A stretch of 37,811 nucleotides of DNA, taken from positions 1-37,811 of the forward strand of contig JAICKN010000006.1 of NCBI GenBank assembly GCA_025927855.1. The letters run 5' to 3'. Below are positions 27,842 through 36,490 of this stretch, in pieces. The stretch is from Terriglobales bacterium. GTDB lineage: Bacteria; Acidobacteriota; Terriglobia; Terriglobales; Acidobacteriaceae. The notes beneath the pieces are model-generated. The model made no database searches, was not told where the DNA came from, and saw nothing but the letters and a program-made list of their open reading frames with translations. Both the position numbers and the translations under genes were made by a program. Every line of letters starts with the position of its first letter. The first letter of the stretch is position 1.

Positions 27842-29734
27842 GTGCTGGAACTGCTCTTTTTGGTGCCGGTCGTCCCGTTTGCCAGCTTCCTATGGCTGGC
27901 TACGGCCGGTTCGCGCACGTCCCGCAAAGCCGTCGCCGTGGTGGGCGTGGGTTCGATTGCGATCTGCACGGTCATTTCTCTGTTGATCACCTGGTCTTAC
28001 CTGGCTTCGCCGCCGGACGGGGGCGCATTCACACAGGTGTTGTGGACCTGGATTTCCGTCGATGGCTTTACCCCGCAAATCGCGTTTTATCTAGACGCGC
28101 TCTCGCTGATCATGATGTTGGTCGTCAGCTTCGTCAGCTTTGTGATCCACCTGTATTCGGCGGAGTTCATGTTGGAAGGAGAAGGTTACAGCCGGTTCTT
28201 CGCTTACATGAACTTGTTCGTTGCCTCAATGATCACGCTACTGCTCGCCAACAATCTTCTGCTGCTTTATCTGGGGTGGGAAGGGGTGGGCCTATGCAGT
28301 TATCTGCTGATCGGATTCTGGTATCAGGACAGCGCAAATGGAAGAGCCGCGCAGAAGGCGTTCATCGTCACTCGGGTGGGAGATACGGCATTCGCTATTG
28401 GGCTCTTCTTGCTGTTCACGCATCTCGGCACGCTCGACATACAAGCTCTCATGCAGCGCGCAGCGCAGCAGTGGCCTGTGGGCTCAACCCTGGCGATCGT
28501 GGCTTCTGCGTTGTTGCTCGGCGGCGCGGTCGGGAAATCTGCCCAACTGCCATTGCAAACCTGGCTTCCTGACGCCATGGCCGGCCCGACGCCCACCAGC
28601 GCGTTAATTCACGCGGCCACTATGGTGACCGCGGGTGTTTATCTGATCGCGCGCACTCACGTGTTGTTTTCTCTGGCGCCGCCCACGCAATTCGCGGTGG
28701 CTGTTGTAGGCGCGGCCACGGTGCTGCTCGCTGGATGTAGCGCCCTGGTGCAGCACGATATAAAGCGCATCCTCGCCTACTCGACCGTCAGCCAGATCGG
28801 CTACATGTTTCTCGCTCTCGGTGTAGGAGCGTGGACCGCGGCGATTTTCCACTTCATGACGCATGCGTTTTTTAAGGCGCTTCTGTTCCTGGTAGCGGGA
28901 GTTGTGATCCAAGCCTTGCACGATGAGCATGATATTTTCCGCATGGGCGGCTTGCGGAAAGATCTGCCCTATGCGTTCTGGGGATTTGTGATTGGCGGTT
29001 CTGCACTGGCTGGCCTTCCGCTCATTACTGCCGGGTTCTATAGCAAGGATTTAATTCTTTGGAGCGCGTTCAGTTCGACACAGGGCAGCACGGCGTTGTG
29101 GATCGCCGGCCTGATTGGCGTTCTGCTGACGTCTCTCTACATCTATCGCTTGATTTTTCTCACCTTCTACGGAAAAAAGCAGATAGAGGTGGCGCACCGC
29201 CCCGGCTGGCGAATAAAAATTCCCATCGTCACGCTTAGTGTGCTCTCACTGGTCGGCGGCTTCGTGAACATTCCGAAAGCGCTCGGCAATGTTCCCGCAT
29301 TCACGGACCTGCTGCATTCCGCATTGCCCGCCGTGATTGAAAGGCAGGCCAGCATGATCACTGAGGGCCTCTCCGAGGGCATTGCTGCCATCGCATTCGC
29401 GCTGGGACTGGGTTTTGCTTACCTGTTTTTCCTCCATAAACGAACCTTGGCCGACATACTGGCAAGCAATGCCATAGGCAGGCTGATCCATCGCTTCTGG
29501 TTTGCCGATTGGGGCATGGATTGGCTTTATGACCGTCTGTTCATCCGGCCAATCATCTGGTTTGCGCAGGTGGACCGAAATGATTTCATGGATGCCTTCT
29601 ACGCGGGCGTTGCCGGTTTGAATGAATTTTCGTGGCGTGCCCTCCGCGAAACCGAGAGTGGGCGGCTTCGCTGGTACGCGGCCGGGATCACCGCCGGTAC
29701 AGTGGTGTTTTTAGCAATTGTGTTGTGGACATGA
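27842..29734 (+). CDS. nuoL: NADH-quinone oxidoreductase subunit L
   Basis: A 630-residue antiporter-like proton-pumping subunit with the long C-terminal lateral helix. Hallmarks include NNLLLLYLGWEGVGLCSYLLIGFW, KSAQLPLQTWLPDAMAGPTPTSALIHAATMVTAGVYL and HFMTHAFFKALLFL. The start is GTG directly after the nuoK stop (1 nt apart). The stop overlaps the nuoM start (ATGA). Confidence 0.96.
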   Translation: MLELLFLVPVVPFASFLWLATAGSRTSRKAVAVVGVGSIAICTVISLLITWSYLASPPDGGAFTQVLWTWISVDGFTPQIAFYLDALSLIMMLVVSFVSFVIHLYSAEFMLEGEGYSRFFAYMNLFVASMITLLLANNLLLLYLGWEGVGLCSYLLIGFWYQDSANGRAAQKAFIVTRVGDTAFAIGLFLLFTHLGTLDIQALMQRAAQQWPVGSTLAIVASALLLGGAVGKSAQLPLQTWLPDAMAGPTPTSALIHAATMVTAGVYLIARTHVLFSLAPPTQFAVAVVGAATVLLAGCSALVQHDIKRILAYSTVSQIGYMFLALGVGAWTAAIFHFMTHAFFKALLFLVAGVVIQALHDEHDIFRMGGLRKDLPYAFWGFVIGGSALAGLPLITAGFYSKDLILWSAFSSTQGSTALWIAGLIGVLLTSLYIYRLIFLTFYGKKQIEVAHRPGWRIKIPIVTLSVLSLVGGFVNIPKALGNVPAFTDLLHSALPAVIERQASMITEGLSEGIAAIAFALGLGFAYLFFLHKRTLADILASNAIGRLIHRFWFADWGMDWLYDRLFIRPIIWFAQVDRNDFMDAFYAGVAGLNEFSWRALRETESGRLRWYAAGITAGTVVFLAIVLWT

Positions 29735-31230
29735 TTCTGATCTGGCTCATTACGATTCTGTTGGCCAGCGGCGTTGCCGCATGGATGATTGCGCGCTGGA
29801 GTGTGCTCGCCGCGCGCTGGATCGCGCTTGTAGCAACGCTTGCCGATTTCGTAATCACGCTGGTCGTCTGGTTGCGCCACTACGGGCAGTTTTCAATCGT
29901 CGTGCAAGGCAATTGGCTGGAACAACTCGACTGGGCCTGGATTCCGCGCTTCGGCATCCACTTTCATTTAGCGCTCGATGGCCTCAGCTTGCTGTTGCTA
30001 ATGCTGACATTCTTTCTCGGCATTGTTTCCGTGCTGGTTTCCTGGACGGAAATCCAGCATGCGGAGGGCTTTTTTCACCTGAACCTGCTTTGGGTGCTGG
30101 CTGGGATTACCGGCGTGTTCCTCGCGGTCGATCTTTTTCTCTTCTACTTCGCGTGGGAACTGATGCTGGTCCCCATGTATTTCCTGATCGCGATTTGGGG
30201 CCATGAGCGGCGGCAGTATGCTTCCGTGAAGTTTTTCATCTTTACTCAACTCAGCGGACTGCTGATGCTCATTGCCATTCTCGCGCTCTATTTTGCGCAT
30301 CACGCCGCCACCGGCGTCTACACCTTCGAGTACAAACAACTGCTCGCCACTCCACTTTCGTCCTCGGCCGCGTGGTGGATCATGCTGGGGTTCTTCGTCG
30401 CCTTTGCGGTGAAGCTCCCGGCTGTGCCTGTGCATACTTGGCTGCCGGATGCGCACACTGAGGCTCCAACAGCGGGAAGCATCGTGCTGGCCGGCCTCCT
30501 GCTCAAAACCGGCGCGTATGGTTTACTCCGATTCGTGGTGCCGCTGTTCCCTGGAGCGGCCCACCAGTTCGCGCCAATTGCCATGATCCTGGGGGTGATC
30601 GGGATCCTTTACGGCGGCGTGTTGGCCTTCGGCCAAACGGATTTCAAGCGGCTGGTGGCTTATACCAGCGTGAGTCATCTCGGGTTCGTGCTTTTGGGCA
30701 TCTTTGCCTGGAACGAACTGGCGCTCGAAGGAGCGGTAGTCACGATGATTGCTCATGGAATCAGCACCGGCGCACTGTTTGTGATCGCCGGTCTGCTCCA
30801 GGACCGGATGCAAACGCGCGACATGGGGCGCATGAGTGGGCTGTGGAGCACAATGCCCCGCCTCAGCGGTGCAGGTCTGTTCTTTGCACTGGGGTCACTC
30901 GGGCTGCCTGGTCTTGGCGATTTCGTGGGAGAGTTCTTAGTGTTGCTCGGGACTTATCCGGTGAGCCGGCTGCTAACTATTTTGGCGGCAGTTGGAGTCC
31001 TGGTTGCAACCTTCTACGCGCTGCGCCTGGTGCAACGCGCATTCCACGGCGCGAATGTGCATGAATGGAAGCTACCCGATCTGGTAAAGCGCGAAGCCTT
31101 GATTCTCGCGCCCATGGTCGTCTTATTGCTGTGGCTTGGGCTATATCCTCTGCCAGTCTTGAACACCTTTAAACCGGCAATGAAAAGTTTGCAGCAGTAT
31201 GCCAGCCGTCCCATGAGGGAGGCAAAGTGA
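29731..31230 (+). CDS. nuoM: NADH-quinone oxidoreductase subunit M
   Basis: A 499-residue antiporter-like proton-pumping subunit. FYFAWELMLVPMYFLIAIWG and KLPAVPVHTWLPDAHTEAPTAGS carry the channel glutamate and lysine. AHGISTGALFVIAGLLQDR is the typical third conserved block. The start is ATG 29731 in the 4-nt overlap with nuoL. The stop overlaps the GTG of nuoN. Confidence 0.96.
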   Translation: MILIWLITILLASGVAAWMIARWSVLAARWIALVATLADFVITLVVWLRHYGQFSIVVQGNWLEQLDWAWIPRFGIHFHLALDGLSLLLLMLTFFLGIVSVLVSWTEIQHAEGFFHLNLLWVLAGITGVFLAVDLFLFYFAWELMLVPMYFLIAIWGHERRQYASVKFFIFTQLSGLLMLIAILALYFAHHAATGVYTFEYKQLLATPLSSSAAWWIMLGFFVAFAVKLPAVPVHTWLPDAHTEAPTAGSIVLAGLLLKTGAYGLLRFVVPLFPGAAHQFAPIAMILGVIGILYGGVLAFGQTDFKRLVAYTSVSHLGFVLLGIFAWNELALEGAVVTMIAHGISTGALFVIAGLLQDRMQTRDMGRMSGLWSTMPRLSGAGLFFALGSLGLPGLGDFVGEFLVLLGTYPVSRLLTILAAVGVLVATFYALRLVQRAFHGANVHEWKLPDLVKREALILAPMVVLLLWLGLYPLPVLNTFKPAMKSLQQYASRPMREAK

Positions 31231-32651
31231 ACAGAACCGACGCAATCACCTTGCTGCCGCTGATTGTTGTAGCGGGTACCTCCGTACTGGCCATGTTGGC
31301 AACCGCTGTGCGCCGCAGCCATGTTTTCACGCTGTGCATGACGCTGGCGGGACTCGCGGCAGCTTTCGGATGCGCATGGCCCGCGGGTGCAAGGGCGCCG
31401 CGGCAGGTGACCGCGCTGTTGATCATTGATGACTATTCCTTGTTTTACTTCCGCCTTTTGATTGCCGCAGTGTTCGCCATCGCCATCCTGACTTACGACT
31501 ACCTGCGCAAGCGCGACCTGCATCGCGAAGAACTCTACATCCTCCTGCTGATTGCCACGGTGGGGGCAATGGTGCTGGTGGCCAGCAGTCACTTCGCCTC
31601 GTTCTTTCTGGGGCTGGAGACTCTGAGCATTTCGCTCTATGCCATGATCGCGTATCTGCGCCGGCCTCGCCCGGTTGAAGCCGGGATCAAATACCTGGTC
31701 TTGGCAGCAGGTTCCGCCGCATTTTTGTTATTTGGCATGGCCCTGGTCTATGCCGATCTGGGCACGATGGAATTCGCGCGCATGGCGCAACTGCTTCCCG
31801 GCACACCAGGCGATGCGCTGCTCATCTCCGGCATGGTCCTGATTATCACGGGAATCGGATTCAAGCTGGCCGTGGTCCCATTTCACCTCTGGACTCCGGA
31901 TGTATACGAAGGCGCGCCTGCACCTGTATCCGCATTTATCGCCACGGTTTCGAAAGGCGCCATGTTCGCACTGCTGTTGCGCTATTTCTATTCTGCCGGA
32001 GCCCTCGCAAACCGTCATATCGCCCTCATCTTCACGATCATCGCCATCGCTTCCATGATCGCGGGGAATCTACTCGCACTTTTGCAGAATAATGTTAAGC
32101 GGATTCTCGCTTACTCTTCGATCGCCCACATGGGCTATTTGCTGGTTGCATTTCTGGTGGGCGGAGAATTCGCCGTGGATGCGGTGACGTTCTATCTCGT
32201 CGCATATTTTGTGACAACTCTCGGAGCTTTCGGAGTCATCAGCGTTATGAGCGGCGGTGACGGCGAACCGGAGCAATTGGAAGACTATCGCGGACTATTC
32301 TGGCGGCAACCGGCGCTCGCCGGTGTATTCACAGTTATGCTGCTCTCTCTGGCCGGAATTCCAGTTACCGCTGGATTTATCGGCAAGTTCTACATTGTTG
32401 CCGCGGGCGCATCGTCGGCGCGCTGGGCGCTTATCCTTATTCTGGTCATAAGCAGTGTCATTGGACTGTTTTACTACCTGCGCCTCGTTGCCGCGATGTA
32501 CGCCACTCCCGATAAAGAGCCAGCGGCCGCCACCATGCCTGCGGCGTTCATCGGAGGGGCCGTGCTCGCGGCCCTTACTTGCGTGTTGCTGTGGCTCGGC
32601 GTTTACCCGAATCCTGTACTGCGCATGATCGAGAACGTGTTTCCCAAGTAG
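31227..32651 (+). CDS. nuoN: NADH-quinone oxidoreductase subunit N
   Basis: A 474-residue antiporter-like subunit closing the operon. GLETLSISLYAMIAYLRR, GFKLAVVPFHLWTPDVYEGAPAPVSAF and NNVKRILAYSSIAHMGYLLVAF are diagnostic. The start is GTG, inside the nuoM stop (GTGA), with GAGGGAGG upstream. The downstream gene is on the opposite strand, so the operon ends here; no clear terminator hairpin is seen. Confidence 0.96.
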   Translation: MNRTDAITLLPLIVVAGTSVLAMLATAVRRSHVFTLCMTLAGLAAAFGCAWPAGARAPRQVTALLIIDDYSLFYFRLLIAAVFAIAILTYDYLRKRDLHREELYILLLIATVGAMVLVASSHFASFFLGLETLSISLYAMIAYLRRPRPVEAGIKYLVLAAGSAAFLLFGMALVYADLGTMEFARMAQLLPGTPGDALLISGMVLIITGIGFKLAVVPFHLWTPDVYEGAPAPVSAFIATVSKGAMFALLLRYFYSAGALANRHIALIFTIIAIASMIAGNLLALLQNNVKRILAYSSIAHMGYLLVAFLVGGEFAVDAVTFYLVAYFVTTLGAFGVISVMSGGDGEPEQLEDYRGLFWRQPALAGVFTVMLLSLAGIPVTAGFIGKFYIVAAGASSARWALILILVISSVIGLFYYLRLVAAMYATPDKEPAAATMPAAFIGGAVLAALTCVLLWLGVYPNPVLRMIENVFPK

Positions 32652-32690
32652 CAATCAAGAAGCGGCAAGGTTGATGCAGGCCAGCCATCT

Positions 32691-33460
32691 TTAAACCGTT
32701 TGCACGGCAAGCATCGAAACCGACCCGCCATCCACACCCTCAACGGGAAACGCGAGCCGCTCGGACGGTATGCGGGCGCCCGCAATATACAGGAGCGGCA
32801 AGTAATGATCCGGCGTGGGCACCGCTAATTCTGCCTCGCTGCCGAGTTGATCTTCGTATGCGATCAACGGCTTGTAATCTTCAGCAAGCAACAGTTCGCG
32901 GACTCGCCCTTCGAAAGATATCGCCCAGTCATACGGCTCTGGGGCATGCCGTCCCCAAGCATAGGCATGCAGGTTGTGTACGACGTTGCCGCTCCCAAAT
33001 ATTAAAATCCCTTCCTCCCGCAAGAGTGCCAGGCGCTTGCCTATCTCGTAGTGGAACAAAGGCGGTTGGGTCTCATCAATGCTAAGTTGAACCACTGGAA
33101 TATCGGCCTGTGGATAGAGGTGGCACAGAACCGACCAAGTACCGTGGTCGAGCCCCCAGCGGTCATCGCGGCGCACGGGCACAGGCGCAAGTAATTTCTG
33201 GATTCGCGAAGCTAGCTCAGGATCACCGGGCGCGGGATACCGCACCTGATACAGTTCGCGTGGAAATCCGCCGAAGTCGTGGATCTTCCTCGGCGTAGTG
33301 CTCACGGTTACGGCTGCATCTTGTACATACCAATGGGCAGAGATCGAAAGGATTGCCTTAGGCCTCGGGAGCGTTGCTCCAATAGCAGCCCACCGCTGTG
33401 TATAAAGATTCCGCAGCAGCGCATTCATGGGATTCCGTGCCCAATAAACAACGCTGGCAT
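32691..33460 (-). pseudogene. 4,5-DOPA-extradiol dioxygenase-like (YgiD/DODA) gene with N-terminal frameshift
   Basis: The long frame (32691-33428, 245 residues) matches YgiD-type extradiol dioxygenases: LPRPKAILSISAHWY, TIHDFGGFP-like KIHDFGGFPRELYQ, WGLDHGTWSVL, SGNVVHNLHAYAW, PTPDHYLPLLY and VEGVDGGSVSML. The expected N-terminus is missing from it but is found in another frame just upstream. ATG at 33460 reads MPALFIGHGIP and then stops at the ATGAAT where the long frame begins. One missing base in GGAATCCC would join them as MPALFIGHG-(I/S)P-MNALL. The break falls at the motif holding a metal-binding histidine. Either a pseudogene or a one-base sequencing error. Confidence 0.8.
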
Positions 33461-33537
33461 TTGCTCGGCCATAATTAATTTCTCGCTCTTACGCGGCGTT
33501 CCGCGCTTCCTGCAGTTACCGCGTGCGCCGGACTACG

Positions 33538-33555
33538 TTGACGTATCAGCGTCAA
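33538..33555. promoter_or_regulatory. Inverted repeat TTGACG-N6-CGTCAA, possible operator
   Basis: A perfect 6-bp dyad with a 6-nt spacer, located 78 nt upstream of the dioxygenase start and just downstream of the cupin gene (both minus strand). TTGACG also resembles a -35 element. The regulator is unknown. Confidence 0.3.
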
Positions 33556-33584
33556 TTACGATGACTCTGGCGCAACAGCATGCT

Positions 33585-33983
33585 CTAGACCGAAGTGCCC
33601 GGCCAGGCAATCGTGAGTAGAATTGCGCTGTCGGAATCCGCCTCCACATCGTGAGGAATGTCGCGCTCCAGCGCGACCATTTGTCCAGCCGGCAGCTCTA
33701 TTAACTGGTCAGCCGTGCGGAAGCGGACATGCCCGGTCAGAGTTTGAACGGAAATGCGCCCTTCGGTGCGGTGCTTTTCCAGGCGTCCTCCGGGCTTCAT
33801 GACCACCAGCACCACACGAAAATCTGCATATTTTACGAGTGTCTTGGCGGTGTGCCCGGTCTGCCAGCGCCCCTCCGACCGTAGCTGCTGAATTTCTTTA
33901 TTGAGGTCGAATCTCAACAGTGGCGCGGCAAGAACACCCACCTCATGTTCGCGTCCAGTCTCTGGGTTCGCATTCGTCGTCAT
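33585..33983 (-). CDS. Small cupin-domain protein, paralogue of the one at 12082-12489
   Basis: A 132-residue cupin with VVLVVMKPGGRLEKHRTEGRISVQTLTG, LPAGQMVALERDIPHDVEAD and LLTIAWPG. Residues line up with those of the other mini-cupin along the whole core, with one histidine of the HH pair replaced (EKHRT versus EHHNP). AAGGAGG lies eight bases upstream of the start at 33983. Ligand and function are unknown. Its position next to an extradiol dioxygenase gene suggests a possible role in the same oxidative process, without proof. Confidence 0.75.
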   Translation of the reverse strand: MTTNANPETGREHEVGVLAAPLLRFDLNKEIQQLRSEGRWQTGHTAKTLVKYADFRVVLVVMKPGGRLEKHRTEGRISVQTLTGHVRFRTADQLIELPAGQMVALERDIPHDVEADSDSAILLTIAWPGTSV

Positions 33984-34364
33984 TTCTCATCCTCCTTACA
34001 AGGCGCCCTGGTGTCAGGCTTCCCATCTATTATCCGACAGAAAACATGATTTCCGGCAAAGCTTCGAATTCCGCCCAAGCTCTTGGTTGCGCGGCTCCAG
34101 CCGTTTTACGGGCTGAGTGAACATCGATCAACGACTTGGATGAAAGCTTCATGTTGAGGATGCCGCATTCGGCTTCAGCAACACAAAATATTTCGTTTCC
34201 CAGAATTTACTGGTCCACTATGACAACCGGTTACCTCAAGAGTACGAATGCTCTATTGAGCCGTCCAGATTTCTATTTCAGTATAAAAACAGCCAGCAGA
34301 TCCAAGAAGGCGAGAAAAACAAGGAGGACTAGAGTTAAGACGAGCTGGCGGAAAGAGGTTGCCA
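33984..34364. other. Divergent intergenic region, 381 nt
   Basis: It holds the promoters of the cupin (minus) and the NirK-like gene (plus). An imperfect hairpin, CTCAAGAG with CTCTATTGAG, spans 34235-34260, and ATGAA-AGC-TTCAT lies at about 34139-34151. No FNR/NnrR-type TTGAT-N4-ATCAA box is seen and no convincing gene. Confidence 0.4.
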
Positions 34365-36266
34365 GTGAAAAAACAGATTCCACAGCAACGCCATTTAGCG
34401 ATGTCGGTTTCTTTCTTCCTGTTATTTTTATTTATCTTCGTTGCCACTGAATCATTAATCGCACAATCCAATCCAAAAAATACTTCGAACCGCTCTGGCG
34501 GGAAAATTGCCGATATTGTCCGCGATCCGGCCGTTATTCCTGCGCCATTGGGAAATCGCGCTCCCACCGTGGTGCGGGTCACGCTCGTGGCCAGAGAAGT
34601 TGTCGGTCAACTTGATCCTGCAGTAGGCACTGTTTACCGTTATTGGACTTTCAACGGCAAAGTGCCGGGCCCGATGATCCGGGTCAAACAAGGTGACACG
34701 GTGGAGGTTACGCTGCGCAACGATGCACACAGCACCATGGTCCATTCAGTGGACTTCCATGCAGCTCTTGGTCCCGGCGGTGGAGCAGATATATCTCAAG
34801 TCCTTCCGGGCGAATCCAAAACGTTCACGTTCAAAGCCACAACTGCGGGCCTGTTTGTGTACCACTGCGGCACGCCCATGATAGCGCAGCATGTTGCGAA
34901 TGGGATGTATGGTTTGATTTTGGTCGAACCGCCGCAAGGGCTTCCACGTGCGGACCGGGAATACTACATCATGCAGGGGGAACTCTACACAAACTCGAAC
35001 AAAGGTACTCCTGGGTTGCAGCAATTCAGCAACACAAATCTCCTGCAGGAAAATCCTCAATACTTCGTTTTTAACGGAGCTGTGGGCTCCCTTAATAAAG
35101 AGCACCCGCTTCGAGCCGAAGTTGGACAGACAGTGCGGATTTACTTTGGCGATGCTGGCCCGAACGCCACATCTTCATTCCATGTGGTCGGTGAGATATT
35201 TACACGCGTCTACGCTCTGGGATCGCTCACTTCTCCGCCTATGGCCGGCGTTCAAACAGTAAGTGTTCCGCCAGGTGGTGCTGCTGTTCTGGATCTCACC
35301 GCAAGCATGCCGGGTAATTTCACGATAATAGACCACGCAATGGCACGCATGGAGAAAGGCCTGATGGGAGTTCTGGAAGTCACAGGCACTCAGGATGCTG
35401 CCTTGATGCATGTGGGTCCTGCGGTCTCCACGGCTAGTTCTCAAACACCTTCGTTTGTAAGTGGCATGACGAAGCAGGATATGGCAGAGGCCGCTAATGT
35501 GAATGGCGATGCGGCCGCAATGCGAAATGGGAGTTCAAATCAAACGTCGAGACCCGGCGCCTCTGCCGGCCAAATGGCGAGCATCTCCGAACATGATGAG
35601 GTTGTTAAACCGACGCACCAATCCAATTCCAATTTTTCGAATCCATCTTCGGAAAAACCGGCAGAGATGAATGGATGCCTGCGGTTACAAAATGACGGAA
35701 AAGCGATGCTGCACGTTATGGATTCGTCGAAAGTGTACCGGTTGGAAGCCCAACCGTTTCTATTTTCTGAGAACGCCAATCGACTCGTCCATGTGACTGG
35801 ACAATTTGGGAGTGTCTTGACCGTTGAAGATCCCGATATTCCAAGCTTTGTAGTGGAGGCCGTTGAAACACTTGCTCACGATTGCACGACAAAAATGTCG
35901 GCTGCCGCCATCCACAAGATATTGACTAAAACTGTGCCGAACGATGGAGCAGTGGTGACCATGAGCGATCTGAGATTTGTTCCTTCCACGGTCACAATTA
36001 ACGCAGGGCAGAAAGTTACATGGAAGAATCCATCAGCGGTTGTGCACAATGTGGTGGACGATGCGCAAAAGGCGCTGAACCGGATAGACGTCAAAGTTCC
36101 AGCGGGAGGCAAGCAATTTGACTCCGGCTGGCTGCGCCCGAATCAGTCATTTTCCGTGGTGTTTACTGTACCCGGAACCTACCGTTATGTTTGTACGCTG
36201 CACGAAGCCCAGGGGATGAAAGGAGTGATTATCGTCAGAGCGCTACCGGCATTCGCCTCCGACTGA
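34365..36266 (+). CDS. nirK: Copper nitrite reductase (NirK-like) fused to a C-terminal cupredoxin
   Basis: A 633-residue exported multicopper protein. A membrane/signal segment (about 11-34, ending LIAQ) is followed by two NirK cupredoxin domains (about 65-345). Type-1 copper ligands are H127, C168, H176 and M181; type-2 ligands are H132, H167 and H324, with catalytic D130 and H273 in place. NirK reduces nitrite to NO. Residues 346-435 are a low-complexity linker. Residues 437-507 are a small beta-rich domain (MNGCLRL..VYRLEAQP), and 525-627 are a plastocyanin-like domain with its own type-1 site (H561, C610, H613, M618). The start is GTG 34365 with AGAGG upstream; a TTG six bases earlier is poorly spaced. 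Another multicopper activity is possible. Confidence 0.85.
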   Translation: MKKQIPQQRHLAMSVSFFLLFLFIFVATESLIAQSNPKNTSNRSGGKIADIVRDPAVIPAPLGNRAPTVVRVTLVAREVVGQLDPAVGTVYRYWTFNGKVPGPMIRVKQGDTVEVTLRNDAHSTMVHSVDFHAALGPGGGADISQVLPGESKTFTFKATTAGLFVYHCGTPMIAQHVANGMYGLILVEPPQGLPRADREYYIMQGELYTNSNKGTPGLQQFSNTNLLQENPQYFVFNGAVGSLNKEHPLRAEVGQTVRIYFGDAGPNATSSFHVVGEIFTRVYALGSLTSPPMAGVQTVSVPPGGAAVLDLTASMPGNFTIIDHAMARMEKGLMGVLEVTGTQDAALMHVGPAVSTASSQTPSFVSGMTKQDMAEAANVNGDAAAMRNGSSNQTSRPGASAGQMASISEHDEVVKPTHQSNSNFSNPSSEKPAEMNGCLRLQNDGKAMLHVMDSSKVYRLEAQPFLFSENANRLVHVTGQFGSVLTVEDPDIPSFVVEAVETLAHDCTTKMSAAAIHKILTKTVPNDGAVVTMSDLRFVPSTVTINAGQKVTWKNPSAVVHNVVDDAQKALNRIDVKVPAGGKQFDSGWLRPNQSFSVVFTVPGTYRYVCTLHEAQGMKGVIIVRALPAFASD

Positions 36267-36364
36267 GAACTTACAAGCACAGCAACTACAGCGCAGGCGG
36301 TATGGATATTTGGCGAACACAGCGATAGTGTAAAGAGCTAGGACAGCGAGGAGAGCACCGGGCC

Positions 36365-36490
36365 ATGACAAAAGATAATGAAGGCCATCACGGAAGCGAT
36401 GATGGAGGCTTAAATCGATCGCCCAATCTGCAACTGGTCGCTCATTGGCAGGAGTTTATCGTGGAGAAATTGTTTTATGTCGCAGGCTGA
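36365..36490 (+). CDS. Possible 41-residue ORF overlapping the redoxin-like gene
   Basis: ATG at 36365 follows GAGGAGAG at a somewhat long spacing and opens a frame that ends inside the next gene, overlapping it by 14 nt. The predicted peptide (MTKDNEGHHGSDDGGLNRSP...) has a polar N-terminal half and an aromatic C-terminal half. It may be a leader peptide that couples translation of the redoxin-like gene, or chance. Confidence 0.25.
   Translation: MTKDNEGHHGSDDGGLNRSPNLQLVAHWQEFIVEKLFYVAG

Noticed and set aside
27842-32651. Possibility that a NuoL-like gene here is the DabB partner of the dabA gene
   Set aside because: nuoL, nuoM and nuoN sit in order at the end of an intact complex I operon with overlapping starts and carry typical complex I features, so they are complex I subunits; DabB would be a separate gene.
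34136-34450. Plus-strand frame upstream of and overlapping nirK
   Set aside because: It overlaps the signal-peptide region of the NirK-like gene in another frame and shows no protein-like features.
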